From Rhodospirillales bacterium (GTDB taxonomy: Bacteria > Pseudomonadota > Alphaproteobacteria > ATCC43930 > CGMCC-115725): 64,000 nt of DNA. Of the stretch, positions 27,247-34,980 are shown one piece after another. The position numbers were made by a program, and so were the translations under genes. The notes below the pieces were generated by a model that was not told where the DNA came from, ran no database searches, and worked only from the letters and a program-made list of their open reading frames with translations. The DNA lies in contig JAQGIC010000133.1 of assembly GCA_028288725.1 (NCBI GenBank), forward strand, positions 31,129 through 95,128, in the 5' to 3' direction. The first letter of the stretch is position 1. Every line of letters begins with the position of its first letter.

Positions 27247-29010
27247 ATGTCCGCGATAGGGAAACAGCCCGTGTCCGTCGAAACCTTCGACCGTGAGGTC
27301 GACTATCTCGTTGCCGGCGCCGGCCCCGGCGGCATGACCACCGCGCTGGTCGGCAAGCTTGAAGGCATGGATGTCCTGCTCTGCGAGAAATCCGATCAGA
27401 TCGGCGGCACCGCCGCGACCTCTGCCGGCAGCCTCTGGATTCCCGGCAATAGTCAGAGCCGCGACGCCGGGTTCGACGATACGGTCGAGCAGGGCGAGAT
27501 CTACATGGACGCGCTGGTCGGCGGGGAAACCAATCGGACCTTGCGGACCGCCTATCTGCAGACCGGTCCTGAAGCCATCGATTACCTGATGGCGCGGACC
27601 GACGTTCAGTTCATCCCCTGCGGCCTCCATCCCGATTACCAGTCCAACCGGCCCGGCGCCGCCAAGGCCGGGCGCGCCATCGTGCCGAAAGGGTTCGACG
27701 GCCGCCTGCTTGGCAAAGACTTCGAGCGGGTCCGTCCACCGATCGCCGAGTTCATGGTGTTCGGCGGCATGATGGTCGGCAAGGACGACATTCCGCGGCT
27801 GCTCGGCAGGTTCAAGACCGTCGGCAATTTCATCTATTCGGCCAAGCTCTTTGCCCGCTACCTCAAGGACCGGATGAGCTTCACGCGCGGCACCCGCGTG
27901 GTCATGGGCAACGCCCTCGTCGCCCGGCTGTTCTACAGCCTGCGCAAGGCGAACGTGCCGATCCTGTTCGGGGCGCGCATCATCGAGTTGATCAAAGACG
28001 AGACCGGCGTCGCCGGCGCCGTGATCGAGCAGGGCTCGATGAAGATCCGAGTCCGCGCGCGAAAGGGCGTGGTGCTGGCGACCGGCGGCTACGGCCATAA
28101 CAAGGAATTCCGTGAGGAATTCATGCCGCAGCCGATCCCTTACCTGTCGCTCGCGGCCGGCACCGACACCGGCGACGGCATGTCGATCGGCAAGCAGTTC
28201 GGCGCGCGGATCGCGCCGGAGGAACATGGCAGCGGCGCCTTCTGGACGCCGGTGTCGATCACCAGGCGCAAGGACGGCAGCAAGGGGCTATTCCCGCACC
28301 TGTCGCTGGACCGGGCCAAGCCCGGCTTGATCGCGGTCAACAAGGCGGGACGCCGGTTCGTCAACGAGGGGGCGTCCTATCACGACTTCGTCGAGGCGAT
28401 GTTCGAGACGAACAAGCTCAGCCCGACCATCCCGGCCTATCTCATCTGCGAGACCGCCTTCGTGCGGAAGTATGGTCTCGGCGCGATCCATCCCGGCACG
28501 CGCGATCTGTCGTCGTTCGAGGCGAGCGGCTACATTACGATGGCGCCCACGCTGAGACAGCTCGCGAGCAAGATGGGGATCGACCCGCAAGGACTCGATG
28601 CAAGCGTTGCCCGGCATAACGGCTTTGCCGTCACCGGCCCGGACCTGGATTTCGGCAAGGGCGATACCGAGCTGAACCGCTTCAATGGCGATGCGAGGAA
28701 CAAGCCGAACCCCTGCCTGGCCCCGATCATGTCCGGGCCCTTCTGCGCCATGGAGGTTTGGCCGGCGGAAATTGCTTCCAGCACCGGCCTGTCCACCGAC
28801 GAGAACGCCCGCGTGCTGAATACCGAGGGCCAGCCGATCGGCGGCCTCTACGCCTGTGGCAACGACATGGCCTCGATCATGGCCGGAACCTATCCTGGGC
28901 CGGGAACGACGCTCGGCCCCGCCATCACGTTCGGGTATCGGGCGGCGCTCCATGCCGCTCACTCGGGCCCTCCCGACGCTGAGCGTCCAAAACTCAAGAT
29001 CGTTTCTTAG
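27247..29010 (+). CDS. 3-ketosteroid delta-1-dehydrogenase-like flavoprotein (3 of 3)
   Basis: The 587-residue enzyme has LVAGAGPGGMTTALVGK (about residues 21-37), SDQIGGTAATSAGSLWIPGN, VVLATGGYGHNKEF, and at the C-terminus TYPGPGTTLGPAITFGYRAA. In 3-ketosteroid dehydrogenases this block holds the catalytic Tyr and Gly; here they are Tyr549 and Gly553. Such enzymes remove trans-axial hydrogens next to a ring ketone. No steroid-degradation gene is nearby, so a smaller cyclic ketone is more likely. It is the last flavoprotein gene before the Liv-type transporter. Confidence 0.85.
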   Translation: MSAIGKQPVSVETFDREVDYLVAGAGPGGMTTALVGKLEGMDVLLCEKSDQIGGTAATSAGSLWIPGNSQSRDAGFDDTVEQGEIYMDALVGGETNRTLRTAYLQTGPEAIDYLMARTDVQFIPCGLHPDYQSNRPGAAKAGRAIVPKGFDGRLLGKDFERVRPPIAEFMVFGGMMVGKDDIPRLLGRFKTVGNFIYSAKLFARYLKDRMSFTRGTRVVMGNALVARLFYSLRKANVPILFGARIIELIKDETGVAGAVIEQGSMKIRVRARKGVVLATGGYGHNKEFREEFMPQPIPYLSLAAGTDTGDGMSIGKQFGARIAPEEHGSGAFWTPVSITRRKDGSKGLFPHLSLDRAKPGLIAVNKAGRRFVNEGASYHDFVEAMFETNKLSPTIPAYLICETAFVRKYGLGAIHPGTRDLSSFEASGYITMAPTLRQLASKMGIDPQGLDASVARHNGFAVTGPDLDFGKGDTELNRFNGDARNKPNPCLAPIMSGPFCAMEVWPAEIASSTGLSTDENARVLNTEGQPIGGLYACGNDMASIMAGTYPGPGTTLGPAITFGYRAALHAAHSGPPDAERPKLKIVS

Positions 29011-29022
29011 AGACAACGCGAA

Positions 29023-29042
29023 CCGCGAAAATTCTTTCGCGG
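29023..29042 (+). other. Hairpin between flavoprotein genes and transporter operon
   Basis: CCGCGAAA and TTTCGCGG form a perfect 8-bp stem with an ATTC loop, 13 bp after the KstD-like stop. No T-run follows, so it could be an mRNA-stabilising or partly terminating structure. Confidence 0.55.
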
Positions 29043-29069
29043 AAACAATAAGCGACGGAGGAAGCAGTC

Positions 29070-29138
29070 ATGAGCGTTAGAGCCTCGGCTCGCCTACGCG
29101 GACGTGGCGTTCCCAGAGCGGGGTGCGCGCCATGTTAG
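29070..29138 (+). CDS. Putative 22-residue leader peptide coupled to livH-type gene
   Basis: ATG 29070 follows a very strong ribosome site (GGAGG, 9 bp spacing) and opens a 22-codon frame starting MSVRASARLRGRG whose TAG overlaps the start region of the permease gene (ATG 29132). The permease itself has no comparable site. The frame is Arg-rich without hydrophobic stretches. It probably serves to deliver ribosomes to the permease start rather than to make a functional peptide; a misassigned permease start is the alternative. Confidence 0.4.
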   Translation: MSVRASARLRGRGVPRAGCAPC

Positions 29139-29980
29139 TGCAAATCCTGAACGGGCTCGTTTATGGCGGCATGCTCTATGTGCTGTCGGTAGGCCTCGTG
29201 CTGATCTTCGGGCTACGGCGTGTGGTCAACTTCGCCCATGGCGGGCTCTTCATGCTCGGGGCCTACGTCGGCTATGCGGCCTATGGGATCGGTGGCTTCT
29301 GGGCTGCGATCGTGGCTTCGATCGTCGTGCTCGGCATCTTCGGCATTGTGCTCGACCGATTGGTATTCCGTGCGCTGCAAAAGCAGGAACCTATGGTCAC
29401 GGTTCTAGTGACGTTCGGCCTGCTGATGGTGCTGGAGGACTTCGTCCAGTCCGTCTGGGGTAAGGATCTGCTGACCTTCACGACGCCGCCGAGCCTGTCA
29501 GGCACGGTAGCGATCGGCGCGGTCAGCTTCCCCGTTTATCGCCTGGTGGTTATCGCCGCTGCGGTGATCGTAGTCGGCGGCCTGAGTGCGTGGCTGAAAC
29601 TGAGCCGCGCTGGCCTCTACGTCCGTGCTTCGAGCGTCGATCCGGTGACGACCGCGATGCAAGGCGTCGATACCGAGCATCTGAGCGCGCTCGTGGTGGG
29701 TGTCGGTGCGGCACTTGCCGGCTTGTCCGGCGTCATTGCCGCTCCGCTCCTCGCACTCTCGCCTTCCATGGGCAGTACCATCCTGATTGAGAGTTTCATC
29801 GTCGTGGTGACTGGCGGGCTCGGCTCGTTCACCGGTGCCTTCGTCGCCGCCATGGTGATCGGTCAACTGCATAATCTCGGCGTGGTTTTCGTGCCGAATA
29901 TCGCCTCCATGGTCCCTCTCATTCTCATGGTCGGCGTGCTGATCTGGCGTCCGGCCGGCCTCCTGGGCGCAAAAGCATGA
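29132..29980 (+). CDS. Branched-chain amino acid-type ABC transporter permease (LivH family)
   Basis: The 282-residue permease begins MLVQILNGLVYGGMLYVLSVGLVLIFGLRRVVNFAHG, the LivH signature, and has about eight hydrophobic segments with the cytoplasmic coupling region KLSRAGLYVRASSVDPVTT. It forms the inner-membrane channel with the LivM-type gene, which overlaps its stop as ATGA. Context next to aromatic genes suggests the cargo is an aromatic or alicyclic carboxylate rather than leucine. Start ATG 29132 fits the family; GTG 29123 would add three residues. Confidence 0.92.
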   Translation: MLVQILNGLVYGGMLYVLSVGLVLIFGLRRVVNFAHGGLFMLGAYVGYAAYGIGGFWAAIVASIVVLGIFGIVLDRLVFRALQKQEPMVTVLVTFGLLMVLEDFVQSVWGKDLLTFTTPPSLSGTVAIGAVSFPVYRLVVIAAAVIVVGGLSAWLKLSRAGLYVRASSVDPVTTAMQGVDTEHLSALVVGVGAALAGLSGVIAAPLLALSPSMGSTILIESFIVVVTGGLGSFTGAFVAAMVIGQLHNLGVVFVPNIASMVPLILMVGVLIWRPAGLLGAKA

Positions 29981-30993
29981 GCAGTTCATCCAACATGCCG
30001 GCTGCAACCGTCAACAGACCGATGCCCCGCAAGCGGCTTTCGGCGTTTCCTTTCGTGCTGATCGCTATCGCTGTTTTCGGCTGCATCCTGCCGACGGCGG
30101 TCAACTCGCCGCTGCTGCTAACCCTGCTGACGTCGGCCACGATCAACGGCATCTTGGCGACAGCGGTCGGACTGCTGATACGCCATAGTGGTTTGGTTAG
30201 CTTCGGCCATGCGGCATTCTTCGGTGCCGCTGCCTATGTCATGGTGCTGGCGCTGGAGCGGACCGGCATTTCCGTCGAAACCGTGATCATTGCGGCGATA
30301 GTCTTGCCGACGATCTGTGCGTTCGGTTTGGCGTTCGTCATGCTCCGTGTCTCTGGCGTGGCGTTTTCAATGCTGACGCTCGCCGTCGCCCAGGCTTGCT
30401 ATGAGTTGGTGATGCGGTGGCGCGAGTTGGCCAATGGCGAGGACGGCCTCGCGGTCAAGCTGCCGAATCGCGTTTTCGGGCTTGCCGTCGGCGTGTTTCA
30501 GCGACCGGACAGCATGTTCCTGATCTGCTGGATTATCCTGATGATCGTGCTTCTCGGTCTCTGGTTCTTAGGCCGAAGCCACTTCGGAACTTTAACGCTA
30601 GCTATCCAGGACAACGAGGAACGCGCCCGTTTCATCGGGTACGAAACCACCGTGCCGCGCGCGATCATCTTCGCCCTGTCGGCCGCCGTGGCGGCAACGG
30701 CCGGCGTGCTGTTCTCGCTCTACAACGGCTTTGTGACCCCGGACACGCTGCATTGGACGCTTTCGGGCGACGCTTTGATCATGGCGATCATCGGCGGCGC
30801 TCGATCGGTCTGGGGACCAGCGCTGGGCGCAGTCGTCTTCTTCTTCATCCGAGATGCCGCGGGCGGCTACACCGAGCACTGGCCGGCGCTCATCGGCATC
30901 ACTCTGATCCTGGTGACGGTCGCAATGCCGACAGGCCTCAGCGGGGCTTTCGCCCTGGTTCGGACACGGTTCGGAGGAGCACGAAATGGCTGA
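29977..30993 (+). CDS. Branched-chain amino acid-type ABC transporter permease (LivM family)
   Basis: This 338-residue permease contains the LivM block GLLIRHSGLVSFGHAAFFGAAAYVM and, later, TLTLAIQDNEERARFIGYET and GARSVWGPALGAVVFFFIRD, plus an N-terminal cytoplasmic tail of about 25 residues. It pairs with the LivH-type permease. Its start overlaps the previous stop (ATGA) and its end overlaps the ATPase gene by 8 bp, showing a tightly coupled operon. Confidence 0.93.
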   Translation: MSSSSNMPAATVNRPMPRKRLSAFPFVLIAIAVFGCILPTAVNSPLLLTLLTSATINGILATAVGLLIRHSGLVSFGHAAFFGAAAYVMVLALERTGISVETVIIAAIVLPTICAFGLAFVMLRVSGVAFSMLTLAVAQACYELVMRWRELANGEDGLAVKLPNRVFGLAVGVFQRPDSMFLICWIILMIVLLGLWFLGRSHFGTLTLAIQDNEERARFIGYETTVPRAIIFALSAAVAATAGVLFSLYNGFVTPDTLHWTLSGDALIMAIIGGARSVWGPALGAVVFFFIRDAAGGYTEHWPALIGITLILVTVAMPTGLSGAFALVRTRFGGARNG

Positions 30994-31699
30994 AACCTGG
31001 AGCCTCGAAGCGCGCGGCCTGACCAAGCGCTATGGTGGGTTCTTCGCGCTCAACGGCGTCTCGATCACCCTGAAACGCGGTGAAATCCGAGGCCTGATTG
31101 GATCGAACGGCGCCGGCAAGTCTACCTTCATGGACGTGCTATCCGGTCGTGGATCGAACCTCGGCGGCGAAGTCTTCCTGGAAGGGCAGAATATCACCCC
31201 TCTGAGCGAGCGTGCCCGACGGCGCGCTGGTTTGGCCCGGTCGTTCCAGAAAACGAACATCTTCCCGGAATTGACCGTCCGTCAGCAGGTTGAACTCGCG
31301 GCCCGTGCGGCCGAAGAAGACAACAGCGAGGACGTGCTGCGAGAATTGCACCTGCTGCAATATGCCGACCGGAAAGCCGCCGACATCTCCTATGGCGACC
31401 AGCGTCGTGTCGATCTGGCTTTGGCTCTGGTCGGCCATCCGAAAGTGCTGTTGCTGGATGAACCCGCAGCCGGGCTGACCATGGGTGAGTCGCTCGCCCT
31501 GGCCCATTTGCTGCGCGATCTGGCCGAGCGATGGGACCTGACGGTCCTGCTGGTCGAGCACGACATGGAAGTCATCTTCTCTATCTGCAGCCATATCACC
31601 GTGCTCCACCTCGGGCAGCTTCTGACCGAGGGAACGCCCGGAGAAGTGCGGGCCAACCCCGAGGTCGTGCGTGCCTATCTCGGGAGCGCAGCGGCATGA
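30986..31699 (+). CDS. ABC transporter ATP-binding protein (LivG family)
   Basis: The 237-residue ATPase has Walker A GSNGAGKSTF (residues 36-45), the Q-loop region ARSFQKTNIFPELTV, an atypical ABC signature ISYGDQRRVDLALAL, and Walker B VLLLDEPAAGL followed by LLVEHDMEVIFSI. The signature SYGDQ matches LivG-type proteins. It powers the importer formed by the two permeases. It overlaps the livM-type gene by 8 bp and the livF-type gene by 4 bp. Confidence 0.94.
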   Translation: MAETWSLEARGLTKRYGGFFALNGVSITLKRGEIRGLIGSNGAGKSTFMDVLSGRGSNLGGEVFLEGQNITPLSERARRRAGLARSFQKTNIFPELTVRQQVELAARAAEEDNSEDVLRELHLLQYADRKAADISYGDQRRVDLALALVGHPKVLLLDEPAAGLTMGESLALAHLLRDLAERWDLTVLLVEHDMEVIFSICSHITVLHLGQLLTEGTPGEVRANPEVVRAYLGSAAA

Positions 31700-32391
31700 C
31701 ATTGCTCCAATTTGAAGGCGTTTGCTCGGCCTACGGCTCGGCTCGGGTACTTCACGATGTTTCGCTGTCCGTATCCAAGGGTGAGCGCGTCGCCATCCTT
31801 GGCCGCAACGGCGTCGGGAAGACCACTGTCGTCAACACCTGCCTCGGGCTCGCCTCGATGCAAAGCGGCCGCATGGCGTTCCTCGGCCGGGACGTCAAGG
31901 CGGTCCGAACCTTTACGGCGGCGCGTTCCGGTCTCTCGGTCGTTCCGCAGGGGCGGCGCATCGTCTCAAACTTGACGGTTCGCGAAAACCTGATTCTGGG
32001 CGGCGCACCTCAGCGCAAGGGCCGCTGGAGTGTCGATGAGGTGTTCCGGCTGTTTCCGATCCTGAAGGAACGGGCGGAAACTCCCGGCACGGCCATGAGT
32101 GGTGGCCAGCAGCAGATGCTGGCGATCGGGCGCGCACTGATGTCCAACCCCGACCTGCTGATCCTCGACGAGCCGAGTGAAGGCCTGGCGCCGGTTGTCG
32201 TGGATGAGCTTGGCGAGACACTCGTCAAACTCGCCAGCGGGGGCATGAGCATCCTGCTGATCGAACAGAACTTCGGTCTCGTCCACAAAGTAGCCGAACG
32301 CTACTACGTCCTGTCAAAAGGATCGGTGGTCGAGGAGGGGAAACTCGCCGGCCTATCAATGGAAACGCTCAAAAAACACGTCGCCGTTTAA
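31696..32391 (+). CDS. ABC transporter ATP-binding protein (LivF family)
   Basis: The 231-residue ATPase has Walker A GRNGVGKTTV (about residues 36-45), VVPQGRRIVSNLTVRENL, the signature MSGGQQQMLAIGRALMSNP, and Walker B LLILDEPSEGLAPVVV, all LivF-like. It starts at ATG 31696 overlapping the previous TGA (ATGA). Together with the LivG-type protein it makes the heterodimeric motor of the importer. Confidence 0.94.
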   Translation: MTLLQFEGVCSAYGSARVLHDVSLSVSKGERVAILGRNGVGKTTVVNTCLGLASMQSGRMAFLGRDVKAVRTFTAARSGLSVVPQGRRIVSNLTVRENLILGGAPQRKGRWSVDEVFRLFPILKERAETPGTAMSGGQQQMLAIGRALMSNPDLLILDEPSEGLAPVVVDELGETLVKLASGGMSILLIEQNFGLVHKVAERYYVLSKGSVVEEGKLAGLSMETLKKHVAV

Positions 32392-32450
32392 GGCAGGCGC
32401 CTTCTACGGCTTAGCCAGAATCTTAAGAACGACATGGGGAGGAAAAACAA

Positions 32451-33644
32451 ATGCCTACAAGACGTCAAGTCCTGTTCGCCTGTGCAGCAACTGTCGCACT
32501 CGGTCTGTCGGGCGTTGCTTCCGCAGCGGACAAGGCGCCGCTGCTGATCGGCGTGCCGACCGCTCTGACCGGTCCCTATGGCGACCTCGGCGAGCAGGTC
32601 CGCCGGGCTGTCAATTTTGCTGTAGACGAGGCCAATGAATCCGGTGGCGTTGATGGCCGCAAGGTTCAGGTCAGCTTTCTTGATACCCAGGCCAAGGCCG
32701 AGTTGGCACGCCAGCAGGGCGAGAAGCTCTCGCTGGGCGGATACAAGATCCTGACCGGTTCAATCGCGTCGGGCGAAGCGCTGGCGATCGGGCCAATGCT
32801 TGAGCGCTGGGACGCAATGTTTGTCGCCACGATCAACAAGGCTGACGACATCACCGGCAAGTCCTGCAACAGCCGCCTGTTCCGCGCGAACCATCCGGAT
32901 TATTCCGACGCGGTGACCGTCGCGCCCTGGCTGGCGGCCCGCAAGGAAGTCAAATGGGCGGTTATGGGCTCGGACACGGCATGGGGGCGCAACTCTGGCG
33001 CCAGTTTTGCCAAGGCAGCCGCCGCCAGTGGCAAGACCGTCGTAACCGACAACTATGCCAGCCTCGGCAGCAACGACTTCGCACCATATATTCAAAAAAT
33101 CACGGATTCCGGCGCCCAGGGGCTGTGGGTCGCGCTGGCCGGACGCGACGCGATAAACTTCGCCACACAGGCCAAACAGTTTGGCCTGCTCGACAAGGTC
33201 ACAACGGCGAGCGTCAGCTTCGTCACCGACAATACCGTGAAGACGCTGGGCGAAAACTCCAAGGGTATCTATGGCATCATCAACTACAGCTCCACCTTGG
33301 ATACTCCGGAGAATAAGGCCTTCGATGCCAAGTGGGAGAAGAAATATCCCGGCACGGTCCCGGCCAACTTCGAAGGCGAGGCTTATATCGGCATGCAGCT
33401 CATCTTCCAGGCGGTGCAGAAAGCCGAAAGTGTCAACCCGGCTGACGTCAGCAAGGCAATGGAAGGCACAACCTTCCATACACTTTATGGCCAGAGCCTT
33501 ATGCGCAAAGAAGACCATCAGCTCGTCGTGCCGAACTTCTTCGGCGTTGTAGGCGCCCTGAATGGTCAGCTACGGCCGCTTATCACCAATACGGTCCCTG
33601 CCGAGCAGGCGACCCCGACGCCGGACGGCAGCTGCAAAATGTGA
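32451..33644 (+). CDS. ABC transporter substrate-binding protein (type 1 periplasmic fold, LivK-like)
   Basis: The 397-residue protein has a signal peptide (basic MPTRRQ, hydrophobic core to about residue 22, cut after ASA near residue 25). The type 1 periplasmic fold follows: LLIGVPTALTGPYGDLGEQVRRAVNFAVDEAN and LGGYKILTGSIASGEALAIGP. Members of this branch often bind aromatic or other carboxylic acids. GGGGAGGAAAA precedes the ATG. A clear terminator follows, marking the end of the importer operon. Confidence 0.92.
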   Translation: MPTRRQVLFACAATVALGLSGVASAADKAPLLIGVPTALTGPYGDLGEQVRRAVNFAVDEANESGGVDGRKVQVSFLDTQAKAELARQQGEKLSLGGYKILTGSIASGEALAIGPMLERWDAMFVATINKADDITGKSCNSRLFRANHPDYSDAVTVAPWLAARKEVKWAVMGSDTAWGRNSGASFAKAAAASGKTVVTDNYASLGSNDFAPYIQKITDSGAQGLWVALAGRDAINFATQAKQFGLLDKVTTASVSFVTDNTVKTLGENSKGIYGIINYSSTLDTPENKAFDAKWEKKYPGTVPANFEGEAYIGMQLIFQAVQKAESVNPADVSKAMEGTTFHTLYGQSLMRKEDHQLVVPNFFGVVGALNGQLRPLITNTVPAEQATPTPDGSCKM

Positions 33645-33654
33645 AAATGGTCAG

Positions 33655-33688
33655 TGGCGTCGGCAAGGAGCCGGCGCCATTCGTTTTT
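33655..33688 (+). terminator. Intrinsic terminator of the importer operon
   Basis: TGGCGTCGGC pairs with GCCGGCGCCA (10 bp, one T-G pair) around AAGGA and is followed by TTCGTTTTT. It starts 10 bp after the binding-protein stop. Confidence 0.85.
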
Positions 33689-33691
33689 GGC

Positions 33692-33717
33692 CATCAGCCT
33701 CGACGCTGAGGCTGATG
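33692..33717 (+). other. Second perfect hairpin upstream of SDR gene
   Basis: CATCAGCCTC and GAGGCTGATG form a perfect 10-bp stem with a 6-nt loop, only 4 bp after the terminator and 17 bp before the SDR start. It has no T-run. It may shape the 5' end or ribosome access of the SDR message. Confidence 0.5.
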
Positions 33718-33734
33718 AAGCTGGATGGACGCGA

Positions 33735-34469
33735 ATGAATCAGATCGATTTGAAAGATAGAGTTGCCGTCGTGACAGGTGGGACTGGGGATATCGGCCGC
33801 GCCATTGTGGATCGTCTGCTGAACTCTGGCGCCAAGGTCGCGGTCTGGGATCTGCGCGTACCGGAGAAATCCGAACTTCGCTATGGACTGGTCTATCTTC
33901 AGGCTGACGTGGCCGATGAGGCTGCTGTCACGGCAGTCGCTGCCGAAACGATCGAGTGTTTCGGCAAGATCGATATTCTAGTCAATTGTGCAGGTATCAC
34001 CGGGCCAACCAAGCCGCTGGAGGACTACGACTACGCCACTTGGAAGCGGACGGTCGATGTAAACCTGTCGAGTGTATTTCTATGCTGCCGAGCCGTAATT
34101 CCGACCATGAAGACGAATGCCTATGGTCGGATCGTCAATATCGCGTCAGTCGCCGGCAAGGACCCCAACCCGCAAATGGTTGCTTATTCGTCGGCGAAGG
34201 CTGCCGTTATCGCGCTTACCAAAGGGGTCGGTCGTGAACTGGTTGAAACCGGTATCCTGATCAATTGTGTGACACCCGGCCTGATCGCAACCGAATTATT
34301 GAAGCAGATGTCGGACGAAAGCGTCGCCCTGTCGCGAAGCAAGGTGCCGCTGAATCGAATCGGACAACCGGAGGAGGTCGGAAACCTCGTGGCCTGGCTG
34401 TGCTCGGCGGAATGTAGTTTCACAACGGGCGCCGCTTTCGACATCTCCGGCGGTCGAGCTACATATTAG
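33735..34469 (+). CDS. Short-chain dehydrogenase/reductase (FabG-like)
   Basis: The 244-residue SDR shows TGGTGDIGRAIVDRLLNSGAKVAVWD at the NAD site (about residues 14-39), DILVNCAGITG, NIASVAGKDPNPQMVAYSSAKAA with catalytic Tyr and Lys, and the C-terminal FDISGGRATY. Its DNA is visibly less GC-rich at third positions than the genes around 18-28 kb, as is the transporter block before it, hinting at a different origin. Role is inferred to be oxidation of a hydroxy-ring substrate in the same pathway. Confidence 0.88.
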   Translation: MNQIDLKDRVAVVTGGTGDIGRAIVDRLLNSGAKVAVWDLRVPEKSELRYGLVYLQADVADEAAVTAVAAETIECFGKIDILVNCAGITGPTKPLEDYDYATWKRTVDVNLSSVFLCCRAVIPTMKTNAYGRIVNIASVAGKDPNPQMVAYSSAKAAVIALTKGVGRELVETGILINCVTPGLIATELLKQMSDESVALSRSKVPLNRIGQPEEVGNLVAWLCSAECSFTTGAAFDISGGRATY

Positions 34470-34487
34470 ATCTCGGAAGGGAATGGA

Positions 34488-34685
34488 ATGGCCTTCGAGA
34501 GCCGCATCTCCGTTCCCTTGTCCGAGGCACGCACCAACTTCCGCGGCGGCATGCTGGTCACCACCGCAGGCATCCATGCCCTGCTTCCCGGACAGCGCCG
34601 AGGCATCATCGCATCGGTGCGGCTGTTCAGCACCTTCATGCTCGATTGCCGGCCAACAGGAGCGTGGTTCTGCCGCCGTCCGTGA
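34488..34685 (+). CDS. Small hypothetical protein, possibly a gene remnant
   Basis: A 65-residue frame starts MAFESRISVPLSEARTNF after a purine-rich stretch (GGAAGGGAATGG) and ends ACGAWFCRRP-like with a Cys/Arg tail. I recognise no family. It begins 18 bp after the SDR stop and could be co-transcribed, or be the start of a gene truncated downstream. The following 34686-34840 stretch is AT-rich and holds no gene. Confidence 0.3.
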   Translation: MAFESRISVPLSEARTNFRGGMLVTTAGIHALLPGQRRGIIASVRLFSTFMLDCRPTGAWFCRRP

Positions 34686-34840
34686 GCAAAACAGCGGGTC
34701 ACACCGGGCTAGCCCCGCACGGCGACCTCGATCGCAAAGAATATGATCGATTGAGCAATATGCGGCCATCATATGGCGCTATTTTACTCAATCCCGGAGA
34801 AATTCTTCACAAAAAGCATCAAGCCTTCTCGTCAGCCGCA

Positions 34841-34860
34841 AAAATTGAATACAGAATTCA
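34841..34860. promoter_or_regulatory. Candidate GntR operator, site 1
   Basis: AAAATTGAATACAGAATTCA contains TGAAT-N5-ATTCA and shares 17 of 20 positions with the sequence at 44100-44119 beside the gntR gene. It lies about 49 bp upstream of the sigma-54 element of the first amidohydrolase. Confidence 0.6.
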
Positions 34861-34908
34861 GTGACCGCGTCCGATCATGACCGCCCGGGCGGGGCGGATT
34901 GCTTGCGC

Positions 34909-34923
34909 TGGCACGGCGCTTGC
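34909..34923 (+). promoter_or_regulatory. Sigma-54 promoter of the amidohydrolase operon
   Basis: TGGCAC-ggcgc-TTGC has the invariant GG and GC ten bases apart and matches the -24/-12 consensus (TGGCACG-N4-TTGC) in every conserved base except the last weak position. The expected start is near 34935, about 45 bp before the gene start at 34981. Control by nitrogen (NtrC) is an inference from the promoter class and the encoded enzymes. Confidence 0.8.
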
Positions 34924-34980
34924 GGACATCGCCAGGTCTCGTGGTGCGGAGACGGCGATGCTTCAGCGGTTCCGGCGGCA

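Noticed and set aside
25711..28227. An 838-codon open frame on the minus strand across the flavoprotein genes
   Set aside because: It is antisense to two genes with clear FAD motifs and good ribosome sites. Long antisense frames are expected in GC-rich DNA, and its translation is low-complexity His/Arg/Ala-rich.
34861..34980. N-terminal extension of the first amidohydrolase from GTG 34861
   Set aside because: The extension contains the sigma-54 promoter and lies upstream of its expected transcript start; it lacks family similarity.
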